This document shows, in pieces, positions 9,998-19,300 of a stretch of DNA of 64,000 nt (position 1 is its first letter; every line of letters starts with the position of its first letter). The stretch covers positions 123,030 to 187,029 of the forward strand of contig NZ_FMAR01000010.1 of assembly GCF_900094705.1 (NCBI RefSeq), given 5' to 3'. A program made the translations under genes and the position numbers. Source of the DNA: Chitinophaga costaii. GTDB taxonomy: Bacteria > Bacteroidota > Bacteroidia > Chitinophagales > Chitinophagaceae. The notes under the pieces are model-generated. The model was not told the DNA's origin. It worked only from the letters and a program-made list of their open reading frames with translations, and searched no databases.

Positions 9998-10651
9998 ATG
10001 CCCTCTGCTTACCTGATCTACACAGGCATTATAGTGCCACTCAGCGTGCTGCTGCCCCTTGGGGCGGGCATAACCCGCTACCCATCGCTCAGTAAGGCGT
10101 TGCGTATCATTTATTTTTACCTGTGGCTGGATGGATTGGTAAACCTAGTAGCCATCGCGCTGGCAGATTTCCATATCAATAACCTGCCGGTACTCCATAT
10201 TTTCACCATCCTGGAATGGTGGTGCATGGCCTATTTTTACCGGCAGGTATTACATCGCGTTCGGGCTAAACGCATGTTGATTTACCTGATGATTATTTTT
10301 CCGTTGCTGTGTATTATTAATTTCACCTGGTTCCAAAGCCTGTTGCATTTTAACACCTATACAAGACCGCTGGAAGCCTTGCTGGTTATGGCCTGTAGCC
10401 TGGCCTATTTTGCGCAAACGAACGACGCCAGCACGGCCTGGGTACAGTCTGCCCTAAACTGGGTTAACACTGGCATCCTCTTATATTTTTCCGGCGCGAT
10501 ATTTATCTTTTCTTTTTCTAATTTTACCATCACCCACATGAGCCGGAAAGTGGTGAGCATGAATGTGCTGATTTGGGACATTCATGCCTCCCTCTTGCTG
10601 GCTATGTATTTATTGTTTACGATCGGCTTTTTGAAATGCAGGCAACCATAG
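9998..10651 (+). CDS. Polytopic membrane protein preceding sensor kinase
   Basis: 217 residues with about six to seven hydrophobic helices: IIVPLSVLLPLGAGI, AIALADFHI, MLIYLMIIFPLLCIINF, LLVMACSLAYFA, GILLYFSGAIFIFSF and LLLAMYLLFTIGFL. There is no signal peptidase site. The end of the gene overlaps the start of the histidine kinase by 16 bp, which predicts translational coupling. The kinase has only one N-terminal helix and no input domain, so this protein probably supplies the membrane sensing part of a split sensor (inference from arrangement). Ligand unknown. Confidence 0.75.
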   Translation: MPSAYLIYTGIIVPLSVLLPLGAGITRYPSLSKALRIIYFYLWLDGLVNLVAIALADFHINNLPVLHIFTILEWWCMAYFYRQVLHRVRAKRMLIYLMIIFPLLCIINFTWFQSLLHFNTYTRPLEALLVMACSLAYFAQTNDASTAWVQSALNWVNTGILLYFSGAIFIFSFSNFTITHMSRKVVSMNVLIWDIHASLLLAMYLLFTIGFLKCRQP

Positions 10652-11382
10652 GTGACAACATTTACCTGCTGATTATTTTCTGTACTGGCGGCATTTCCTT
10701 GCTGGTGGTATCTTTTGTGCTGCTCTTCATCCGCAACCAGCGAAAACTGCTGGCTTCCCGCCAACAAGCGCACGACCGGGAGATGGCCCACCAGAAAGCG
10801 CTGATGCACACCATGCTCACCTCCCAGGAGCAGGAACGCCAGCGCATCGGGCAAGACCTCCACGATGAAGTAGGCGGCGCGCTGGCAAACCTGCGCATGC
10901 GCATGGGCCGGGAGGATCCTAATTTATTCAAACAGCAGATAGATGAAATTATTCAAAACGTGCGCAGCATTGCACACAACCTGTCGCCACCGGCCCTGGC
11001 CTTATTCGGCTTTTCGGCAGCACTGGAAGAGTTAGTAGCACACAATGGCCAATTCATACTCCTGAAACAGGAAGCCGCAATAGCAACCGATCAACTGCCC
11101 AACGAGGTGGCACTGGCACTACTACGCATTCTCCAGGAGCTGATCACCAATACTTTGAAACATGCTCAGGCAACACAGGTTACCATCCGCCTGTATCTCC
11201 AGGATCAACACCTGCACATCCAGTTCACCGACAACGGCATTGGCTGCGACATCCACGCGGGTGTGCATGTGGGCATGGGATTAAGGAACATAGAAAGCAG
11301 AATAGCCATGATTAAAGCCCATTTTACGATAACATCCGCCAGGGGCGAAGGCTTTGCGGTACACATTGCCATGCCCTTATAA
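10636..11382 (+). CDS. Sensor histidine kinase, HisKA_3/NarL type
   Basis: 248 residues from ATG 10636, inside the end of the preceding gene; an upstream in-frame start at 10573 would overlap it by 79 bp. One transmembrane helix (about 9-33, IYLLIIFCTGGISLLVVSFVLLF) is followed by a linker and the HisKA_3 box ERQRIGQDLHDEVGGALANL with phosphoacceptor His76. The CA domain shows the N-box (LRILQELITNTLKHA), the DNGIGCD box and the GMGLRNIESR box. It lacks a periplasmic sensor, so input likely comes from the membrane protein encoded just upstream. It should phosphorylate the next gene's product. Confidence 0.93.
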   Translation: MQATIGDNIYLLIIFCTGGISLLVVSFVLLFIRNQRKLLASRQQAHDREMAHQKALMHTMLTSQEQERQRIGQDLHDEVGGALANLRMRMGREDPNLFKQQIDEIIQNVRSIAHNLSPPALALFGFSAALEELVAHNGQFILLKQEAAIATDQLPNEVALALLRILQELITNTLKHAQATQVTIRLYLQDQHLHIQFTDNGIGCDIHAGVHVGMGLRNIESRIAMIKAHFTITSARGEGFAVHIAMPL

Positions 11383-11392
11383 CCTTAGCTAT

Positions 11393-12061
11393 ATGTCAAA
11401 GATTAAAATTGTCATTGCTGATGATCAGCACCTTTTCCGGGAAGGGTTGGCCAATCTGTTGCAGGCCAATCCCGACTACCAACTCCTGGCCCAGGCTGCA
11501 AATGGCCGCCTGCTGCTGGAACAGTTGTCTGCCCTGGAAACCCTGCCAGATATTGCCCTCATCGATATGAACATGCCAGAAATGAATGGCGTGGAGCTGA
11601 ATGTCATGTTGAGTCAGCACTACCCCACTATCCGGGTCATCGTGCTATCGGTGCATGGAGAAGAACGTTACATGAGCCGTATGATTGAAGCCGGGGCCTG
11701 TGGCTACCTGAAGAAGAATTGTGAAGTCCAGGAATTATATACTACCATCAATAATACTTACCAATTTGGTTTTTATTTTAATGCAGAAAGTGTGAGCGCT
11801 ATGCGCAACGCTTCCCGTTATCGCCAACAGGATATTCAAAACCTCAATAATATTCCCATAACCCTCACCGACCGTGAACTGCATGTGCTGAAACTTGTCT
11901 GCGAGGAATGCACCAATGCAGAAATAGCCGCCCGCCTGCTGATCAGCATACGCACCGTAGAAGGACATCGCAATAACCTGCTGGCCAAAATTGGCTGCAA
12001 AAACACCGCAGGCCTTGTACGCTTCGCCATCCGCTACAATATTTTTGAAGTTAAATGCTAA
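11393..12061 (+). CDS. LuxR/NarL-family response regulator
   Basis: 222 residues. The receiver domain (1-120) begins KIKIVIADDQHLFREGL with acidic Asp10/Asp11. The phosphorylated residue is Asp58 (IALIDMNMPEMNG), with later Ser/Thr and Lys (KKNCEV) switch residues. A LuxR-type helix-turn-helix (about 155-215) reads LTDRELHVLKLVCEECTNAEIA followed by RTVEGHRNNLLAKIG. The 10-bp gap from the kinase gene makes it the cognate partner. An in-frame ATG 39 nt upstream lies inside the kinase gene and adds no conserved residues. Its target promoter is not evident; autoregulation of this operon is possible. Confidence 0.94.
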   Translation: MSKIKIVIADDQHLFREGLANLLQANPDYQLLAQAANGRLLLEQLSALETLPDIALIDMNMPEMNGVELNVMLSQHYPTIRVIVLSVHGEERYMSRMIEAGACGYLKKNCEVQELYTTINNTYQFGFYFNAESVSAMRNASRYRQQDIQNLNNIPITLTDRELHVLKLVCEECTNAEIAARLLISIRTVEGHRNNLLAKIGCKNTAGLVRFAIRYNIFEVKC

Positions 12062-12462
12062 GCATCCGTAAAACTACCTACCCTTACCAGGTAATTCCCG
12101 CAAAAAAAATGGGGGATTACTACGGGCATTTCCATGCCGGTTGTATCGTTATTTTGACATATCAGTTGAACATTAAATAAACCTAGCCAACAAAACTTAC
12201 TGCCAACATACACCCTATGGGCCTGAAATAGTCAGGACCACAGCGCTAGCCCTTTTTCACTTTGTTTGTAAGCCCCCGGTACGGAAGGCTTTCCCTCAGG
12301 CGGGAGCGCCTTTATCATTTAGCATCACTCAGGTTCACGGCCGGTTGTTTTGTACGACCGGCTCATTTATTTACGCCAGCACAGGCCCATACAGCAGCAT
12401 AGTTTTCATTTCTAAAAAAACAGGTGCATTTCGTACCTTGCACCCTTTAACACTTCCTGCGC
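12062..12462. other. Intergenic region with a late stem-loop
   Basis: 401 bp after the two-component operon. GCCGGTTG (12340-12347) pairs with CGACCGGC (12355-12362) around a 7-nt loop, one G-T pair included, followed by a T-rich but broken tract. It could end the operon transcript, about 280 bp after the stop. A TACCTTGC stretch at 12436-12443 resembles a degenerate -7 box for the next gene. No coding remnant was recognised. Confidence 0.4.
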
Positions 12463-12978
12463 ATGAAATGGATCATCGTTTCTTTATTGGCATTAGGGTG
12501 CTCCCTTCCCCTGCATTCCGTCCAAGCGCAGCAAGGTCCTAATTTTCCAAGCGATAGCAACCTGCAAACAAAAGCAGATTACGACCGCTATGGCCCCATG
12601 GTACAGCAGGCCGCCGACTGGCTGGAGGCAACTAGCCTGGATGATCAGCGCGAACTGCGCCAGGCTACCGACCGCTTTATTTATCGCTGGGTCAATGGAT
12701 CTCCCACGGTAAGGGTACATGTAAATAACCACCTCCTGAAACTAATGGATAAAAACCAGCAACTGTCTATGATTTACCTGGCCCGATATGCGGCATGGTG
12801 CTTAACCAACAACGATTATCAAAACGCAAAGCCCCCTACGAAGGCGGCCTTGCAGGCCATTATAAAAGTGTATAAAAAAGGAATAAACGTAAAACACACT
12901 AAATTGATGGATCAGTTAGTGAGCGCAGCAGACCATAACGGGTTGGATGATTATATCAGCCACACCGTGCTGCAATAA
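12463..12978 (+). CDS. Secreted hypothetical protein
   Basis: 171 residues. Residues 1-23 form a signal peptide (MKWIIVSLLALGCSLPLHSVQAQ) with an AQA-type cleavage site. The mature part is helical, with aromatic and charged residues (DYDRYGPMVQQAADWLEATSL, RWVNGSPTVRVHVNNHLLKLMDK). It has no cysteines apart from one in AWCLTNND and no recognised catalytic motif. Such small periplasmic proteins are common in Chitinophagaceae; I do not recognise the family. Monocistronic by spacing, convergent with the next gene. Confidence 0.75.
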   Translation: MKWIIVSLLALGCSLPLHSVQAQQGPNFPSDSNLQTKADYDRYGPMVQQAADWLEATSLDDQRELRQATDRFIYRWVNGSPTVRVHVNNHLLKLMDKNQQLSMIYLARYAAWCLTNNDYQNAKPPTKAALQAIIKVYKKGINVKHTKLMDQLVSAADHNGLDDYISHTVLQ

Positions 12979-13125
12979 CCGGAGAGACTTTTCCTCCAAC
13001 CAGCTAATTTATAAGGCATTCCTTCGTCTTGCTCCGTTTCCTCTTATCATACATTGCTGTGACTCATTATATGCACATAGCAGGCCGCTGCAAAAAAAGT
13101 AACAGGCTGCATATGTAATTTTTGC

Positions 13126-13902
13126 TCAAGCATTCTTTTCTTTAAAAGGTAAAAACCATTTGAACAGGTGTTTTATCCGGTCTTTCCGGGTACGGTATAC
13201 CAAACGGTTCTTACGGTAATTTAGCATGGTGCTGAGTGACAGTAAATCGTTCTCTCCACTGATCTTGGCATATTGCTGGCAGAAGTAGGCCAGCATGGGC
13301 AGCGGCAGGTCTAGCCGGCGCAGATTTTTCATCCTGTCGCCAAAGGAACCCTTCGTGAACTTCATGCGGTTGTTGTCTACCAGGGAAAAATCATAATGGC
13401 CCTGTTCATTCTTTTTAAAGAGAATATTGCCGATGGAGTAATCTTTATGGTAAATGCCTTCCTGGTGCAATTGCCAGGTGAGGGCAGCTAGCTGATCCAA
13501 AATTTTAAGCGCTTCTTCCCGGGGCATTTGATAAATGTCCCGCAATGGTTGGTAATCTACATAGGTGCTTACAAAATAACTGTCACGCATCAATCCCTTT
13601 TTCACGCATTCAATATAAGCAATGGGTGCTGGTGTTTGAAAACCTTTGTTCAGCAGCTTTTGTGCATACAGGAAAGCACGTTTCGCTTTAGATGGAACCA
13701 CATTAGCGTAAAAGAAACGGTTAAAAATGTATATCTGCCGGTAAGACTTTATAACCAGCTTTACATTTTGCTGCACATCTATCCGTATAATATTACGACC
13801 CGAATGTACTGCTGTACCCACGCTGTTAAAACTAATCGGCAAATGCTCAATATATTTTCCTAAAAATTCGTATTGGGCTGCGATCTCCATGTGAACGCTC
13901 AT
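13126..13902 (-). CDS. Lipopolysaccharide kinase (Kdo/WaaP)-like protein
   Basis: 258 residues with a protein-kinase-like fold of the Kdo/WaaP group, cytoplasmic or membrane-associated. Visible kinase elements are the ATP-binding strand with lysine (VKLVIKSYRQ), the catalytic loop HKDYSIGNILFKK (H.D....N) and the metal-binding DNN in SLVDNNRMKF, which replaces DFG. The C-terminus is basic (RTRKDRIKHLFKWFLPFKEK), as expected for membrane contact. In Bacteroidota such enzymes are thought to phosphorylate Kdo or heptose of the LPS core. No LPS synthesis genes are adjacent, so the substrate is inferred from family only. An internal start at 13890 is possible. Confidence 0.8.
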   Translation of the reverse strand: MSVHMEIAAQYEFLGKYIEHLPISFNSVGTAVHSGRNIIRIDVQQNVKLVIKSYRQIYIFNRFFYANVVPSKAKRAFLYAQKLLNKGFQTPAPIAYIECVKKGLMRDSYFVSTYVDYQPLRDIYQMPREEALKILDQLAALTWQLHQEGIYHKDYSIGNILFKKNEQGHYDFSLVDNNRMKFTKGSFGDRMKNLRRLDLPLPMLAYFCQQYAKISGENDLLSLSTMLNYRKNRLVYRTRKDRIKHLFKWFLPFKEKNA

Positions 13903-14367
13903 GTTTCCTATTTTGTGCTACAGATTAAAAATTTGATGCTGATGATCCTTTGTTCGTTACAATTACAATATAAGTACCACCTTACAGCCGGGGAGGCTAC
14001 AAGGTTTTAGTTGCAGGTCAGGTTGTGCATTAGTTCTTATCAAAATTACAACAACAAAATTGAATCGCTTTAATTGTCACTATATATTTTAAAAATGGAA
14101 GCCCTTGTTACCATAACGGTTATATAATACCAGCAGACAGTAAATATTATAAAACTCCTCACCATAAAGGATCCTGAGGGGAAGACAGTCTTTTATATTA
14201 TAACTTTATAAAATTTATTAATCCTGCCATTATTGAGCTGTTGCCTATGTGCCGAAATATTTTTACGAATTAGTTATAATTTTCTCACCGGCGTTATAGC
14301 CTGACAAATTATCCGCATTTAACATTTGATAAAATAATATGTACCTTACAACCGATCGACCGAAATT
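13903..14367. other. AT-rich divergent intergenic region
   Basis: 465 bp between the kinase-like gene (minus) and the ECF sigma gene (plus). It is strongly AT-rich, with many short A/T runs. I found no clear -7 box with proper spacing, no terminator and no readable coding remnant. The sigma gene's promoter must lie here. Confidence 0.4.
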
Positions 14368-14964
14368 ATGGTGCATGTTCCTGACGATGAAATACTGTCC
14401 ATCAGTAACACTGACCGGCACAGGGCTTTTGAACTCGCCTTCCAACAATACTGGCAGCCTTTATTTACGCAGGCCTACAAAAAAGTCCAACAGGAAGATA
14501 TTGCTAAAGACCTGGTGCAAGAGACCTTTGTAGCCTTCTGGCACAACCTGGAACAACTCACTGCCGAAACGAAGTTGCTACCCTATCTCTATGGTATTTT
14601 ACGCAACAAAGTATTACAGCACTACGAAAAAAGTGAAGTGAGGCTGCGCTATGCCATGAAAGTGGCCTCCCAGCCCGAGCATGCGGCACCCTCCGGTTTC
14701 CATCTTCTTGTGAATAAAGAATTACAAGGCATATTGGACGATGAAGTGGCCAGTATGCCGGAACGTATGCGTACCATCTATTTATTGCGCAAGGATCAAC
14801 AACTGTCTATTAAAGATATTGCCACACAACTATCCCTCTCCGGGCAAACCATCAAAAACCAGTTGAATGCCGCTACCAACCGGCTGAAGGAGCGCATTCG
14901 CCGCTACGGCGCTCCCTTGCTGGTGGCCGGCCTGCTATTACTGGCTGGTTTGGCCTTGCAATAA
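14368..14964 (+). CDS. ECF RNA polymerase sigma factor with hydrophobic C-terminal tail
   Basis: 198 residues. Region 2 (about 22-70) contains the DLVQETFVAFWHNLEQL core-binding motif. Region 4 (about 125-180) reads MPERMRTIYLLRKDQQLSIKDIATQLSLSGQTIKNQ, an HTH for -35 recognition. After the final basic stretch (LKERIRRYG) come about 15 hydrophobic residues (APLLVAGLLLLAGLALQ), enough to insert in or lie on a membrane. It is followed by a FecR anti-sigma gene and a SusC with an STN signalling domain. This is the standard arrangement in which substrate binding at the outer membrane frees the sigma factor to activate the susCD operon. Confidence 0.92.
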   Translation: MVHVPDDEILSISNTDRHRAFELAFQQYWQPLFTQAYKKVQQEDIAKDLVQETFVAFWHNLEQLTAETKLLPYLYGILRNKVLQHYEKSEVRLRYAMKVASQPEHAAPSGFHLLVNKELQGILDDEVASMPERMRTIYLLRKDQQLSIKDIATQLSLSGQTIKNQLNAATNRLKERIRRYGAPLLVAGLLLLAGLALQ

Positions 14965-15023
14965 TTTTTTTTCACCCACTTAGTACTTTTTATTCCCTCA
15001 CCGGATAATTATAAAAGCACCCT

Positions 15024-16166
15024 TTGGAACTGCACGAACTCAAACAGATGATCGCCAGGTATAATGCCGGCGAAGCCACCAACGACGAAAAAGCACTGAT
15101 TGAGGAGTGGTACGAAAGTATTCACGGGGAGGATGCCGTGCTGGATGAAGCCGCATTGCAACGCCTGCAACAAACATTATACGCCAGCCTCAAAAAAGCT
15201 ACCGGCAAAGATACCGGTATGCGCATCGTAAGCCGGCGGCCGGCCTATTGGAAGTGGGCAGTGGCGGCCGGCCTGGCGCTGGCCATAGGCGCTGGGTGGT
15301 ATTATAATCCTTACCGCCAGCAGGCTACCAAACTAAGTGAGGAAACCGCCCAAGACTTCGCCCCTGGCGGCAACCGCGCCACGCTTACGCTGGCTGACGG
15401 ATCCCGTTTAGTGCTGGAAAATACTGGCAACGGCACCCTGGCCCAGCAAAGTGGCGCCAGCATTCATAAGAACAATGGCCAACTGGTATATGATGCAGCT
15501 GGTACACCTGCTGCCGCCGGCAGCAACATCCTCAACACCATTACGACCCCCCGGGGTGGCACCTTTGCCATTGTACTGACAGACGGCAGCAAGATATGGC
15601 TGAACGCTGCATCCAGCCTACGATTTCCCGCCTATTTTGCTGGCAGCGATCGAACCGTGGAACTGCAAGGAGAGGGCTATTTCGAAATTGCGCCCGATGC
15701 CAGCCGGCCTTTTCACGTAATATCCGGCGATCAAACCCTGGACGTTTTAGGAACACATTTTAACATCAGTCATTATACCGACGAATCGGCCATTATTACC
15801 ACCTTAACAGCAGGCAGTGTACGGGTAAAAACCAACAGCGATACAGCCCTGCTGACACCGGGACAGCAATCTCTCGTGCGCAACAACGATATAACCCATA
15901 TCATCCATGTGCAAAAAGAAGCAGACACCGGGCAGGCACTGGCCTGGCAGCATGATATGTTCCAGTTTAACAATGCAGATATTATCACCATCATGCACCA
16001 GCTAAGCCGCTGGTACAATGTAGAAGTAGTGTTTGAAGGACCTTTGCCCACGGAGCATTTCAGTGGAAAAATATCCCGCAACGTACCCGCCTCCGGGGTT
16101 CTGAAAATTCTGGCGGCAAGTGGTATTAACTTTAAAATAGCAGGAAGAAAAATTATACTGATGTAA
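15024..16166 (+). CDS. FecR-family anti-sigma factor (TTG start)
   Basis: 380 residues, single-pass inner-membrane regulator. The cytoplasmic N-terminal part (ELHELKQMIARYNAGEATNDEKALIEEWYES) has the usual FecR layout and requires a TTG start at 15024; the first ATG (15048) would remove conserved residues. The membrane helix is about 72-90 (WAVAAGLALAIGAGWYY). The periplasmic FecR domain includes TPRGGTFAIVLTDGSKIWLNAASSLRFPAYF and GEGYFEIAPDASRPFHV, then the C-terminal DUF4974/STN-like segment (SRWYNVEVVFEG). It should hold the adjacent sigma factor and receive the signal from the SusC STN domain. Confidence 0.92.
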   Translation: MELHELKQMIARYNAGEATNDEKALIEEWYESIHGEDAVLDEAALQRLQQTLYASLKKATGKDTGMRIVSRRPAYWKWAVAAGLALAIGAGWYYNPYRQQATKLSEETAQDFAPGGNRATLTLADGSRLVLENTGNGTLAQQSGASIHKNNGQLVYDAAGTPAAAGSNILNTITTPRGGTFAIVLTDGSKIWLNAASSLRFPAYFAGSDRTVELQGEGYFEIAPDASRPFHVISGDQTLDVLGTHFNISHYTDESAIITTLTAGSVRVKTNSDTALLTPGQQSLVRNNDITHIIHVQKEADTGQALAWQHDMFQFNNADIITIMHQLSRWYNVEVVFEGPLPTEHFSGKISRNVPASGVLKILAASGINFKIAGRKIILM

Positions 16167-16285
16167 AAATGTAACCGGCACTACCAGCTGGATAAGCAGG
16201 CTCTTCAACCATTTCAGCTAACAACTTTATTGTGCAGTACACCCCGTGTAGTGTGCATTCTGTCATCGATCTATGGCTAAAAAAA

Positions 16286-16314
16286 GCCGGCACGTGTTGC
16301 AACCACGTTCCGGC
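16286..16314 (+). promoter_or_regulatory. Stem-loop in the susC 5' leader
   Basis: GCCGGCACGTG (16286-16296) pairs with CACGTTCCGGC (16304-16314), one mismatch, 7-nt loop. It lies 80 nt before the SusC start and is preceded by A7. As a terminator it would act on the minus strand, where there is no gene to end. It may instead be an mRNA leader structure for the susCD transcript. Evidence is structural only. Confidence 0.35.
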
Positions 16315-16393
16315 CATACAGTCAGGGACCGGTCGCTAACAGCTATTGTCTAAAAAAGCATTATCAACCAAAAGCCCAAAACCAAACAAATGT

Positions 16394-19300
16394 ATGGAAA
16401 TTTCCCGTCTTTCCTTATCGCCGGCTGCTTTGCCCCGGTGCAAAAAAATCTTTATGGTTATGAAATTAACCAGCTTTTTATGTTTACTCGGTTGCCTGCA
16501 TGTCAGCGCTACCGCCTTCAGCCAAAATATCAACCTTTCAGAAAAAGATGCCAGCCTTAAAAGCATTCTGAACAAGCTCGAACAACAAAGTGGCTATACC
16601 TTTTTCTACAACGCAGACCTGGTGCGGCAGGCCCCGCATGTAAACGTGGAGATACAGAACGCCACCTTGCAACAAGCCCTGGACGCCTGTTTCCAGGCAA
16701 TGCCCCTGCACTATACACTGATCGATAACACCGTGGTGATTACCCGCCGCAACATCGATTTTGTAAAGCCGATGAATGCCCTGGCACCCATCGTTTTTAT
16801 AGGCAGGATTATAGACGAAGCCGGCAACCCGCTGCCCGGCGTTACCGTAAAGATTAAATATACTAACTACGGCGCTGTGACCAATAAAGACGGGCAATTC
16901 ACCCTGCTGGTGCCGGACAAAGACAATAATACACTGGTAATAACATTCATCGGTTATACCTCGCAAGAGGTATCCACCAGCACACTTAAAAGTCCACTGA
17001 TCATTACGCTGAAGGAAAACGTTAGCTCCCTGGACGAAGTGCAGATTCTTGCCTATGGCCAAACCAGCAAACGCCTGCTCACCGGCAACATTACCACCAT
17101 CACCGCCAAAGAAATTGGCAACAACCCGGTGACCAACGTACTATCTGCCATAGAAGGCCGTGTGCCGGGCCTTTACATTACCCAGAACTCCGGCCTGCCT
17201 AGTTCTTCCTTTACCACGCAAATACGCGGCAATAGTAGCTTTAACGGTACTAACCCGCTGTTTGTAGTAGACGGTGTTACCTATCCGGCCAACGATAACC
17301 TATCTTTCCTGAGCAACGGAGATCTGAATAACTCCATTTCCCAGGGCAGCAGCGCCCTGAACTTCCTGGACCCTTCCGAGATCGAAAGTGTAACGGTAAT
17401 GAAAGATGCCGATGCTACTGCCATCTATGGCTCCCGTGGCGCTAATGGCGTGATCCTCATCACCACCAAGAAAGCTAAAAGTGGCATCCCGCAGTTGTCT
17501 ATCAATGCAAGGCTTGGCGAGTCGTCCCGTGGCACGGCACCCAAACTGATGAATACCGCACAATACCTGGCCATGCGCAGGGAGGCCTTTGCCAACGACA
17601 ACGCCACCCCTAAGGCCTCCGACCTTGATCTGAATGGTGCCTGGTCGCAAACGGCCTATACGAACTGGCCAAAATACACCAGCGGTATTCACGCACTCAA
17701 CTCCGATGTGAACGTAGCCTACGGTGGCGGTAATGGCAATGTGAATTACCGCATCAGCGGCCAGTATGCCCAGCAAGACGCCGTGCAGCTAGGCGGTGGC
17801 AGTGTGAAAACCCTGGGCCTTCGCTTTGACATTAACAGCACCTCGCCTAATAAGAAATTCTACTTCGATATGTCTGGTGGATTTTCGTCTACTACAAATA
17901 ATACAAAGCCCGGCGACTTTTCCAACGTAAGTCTCTCTACCCAGGCACCCAATATGCCAGCGCTGATAAAACCCGATGGGCAGCTGAACTGGGATAACCT
18001 GGGCGGCAACCAGAACCTGCTGCAAAAGGTGAAGCTACTGTACAATGCAACTACCAACAATTTGCTGAGCAATACCGTATTGAGCTACCATCCCATAGCA
18101 GGCCTCAGTATTAACGCCACCATCGGCTACAACCTGCTGCTGAACCGCGATTTCCGGGGACAGCCCACCGACTATTACCAACCAGTGGGCAATGTAGCCT
18201 TACAAACACAGGCCGCCCGCAGTGAATTCAGCGTGCGCACCTGGACGCTAGATCCCAACATAGACTACACGTTTAAACTGGGCAGCAAAGGCACATTAGA
18301 CGCACGTGCCGGCGGTACGCTGGTAGACAAGCTCAATCCTTACAGCTCCATCACAGGTGTAGGCTTCATTGGCGACGCCCTGCTCTATAACCCCGCTACT
18401 GCTGCTTCCGTAGTAGCCAATTACACCCAGGTACAGGAACGCAATCTTGGCTACTTCGGCATTCTGAAATATAATTGGGCCGACAAATACCTGCTAAGCC
18501 TCAACGGCCGTTACGACGGCTCCACCAAGTTTGGCTCCGGGAAGCAGTTTGGTGCTTTCTGGTCTGTTGGCGCTGGATGGATATTCACCGAAGAGTCGTG
18601 GCTCAAAGACCGCATCCCTTTCCTTTCTTTTGGTAAACTACGCGGCAGCTATGGTATTACCGGCAATGATGGCATTCCTAATTACCTCTTCCTTTCTACC
18701 TACTCCACCGCCCTGTCTTACGATGGCAAGCCAGGCCTCTCGCCTACCCGCCTATCTAATCCCGACCTGCAATGGGAGCAGATCAAGAAACGGGAGGTGG
18801 GCCTTTACCTGGAATTTTTCAACGGCCGAATTGCCTTCGATGGGGATTATTATAATGACATCACCTCTCACCAGCTAGTCACCAGTTTCCTTTCTTCCGT
18901 AACAGGCTTCACCCAATACCCGATAAACTCACCCGCCATTATCCGTAACAATGGTGCAGAACTGAGCCTCACTACCTACAACATAAAAACGAAACAATTC
19001 ACTTGGTCTACCGGGATAAACATCACCATTCCCCGCGCTACATTGGTGTCTTACCCGGGCCTGAGCACCTCTGCCGTGAGTACCAGTTATATCGTGGGCA
19101 AATCGCCCTTCCTGGTGCGACTGTATAACTATGCCGGCGTAGACCCGCAAACGGGTAGTAATACTTACATTAATAAGAAAGGCGACAAGGGCGCCTTCAT
19201 ACCTTTCCTCTCCCCGGAACAGTTGGACATCAATACAGACCGTACAAAATACATTGATCTATCGCCCAAATATTTTGGCGGCATCAGCAATAGTTTTAGC

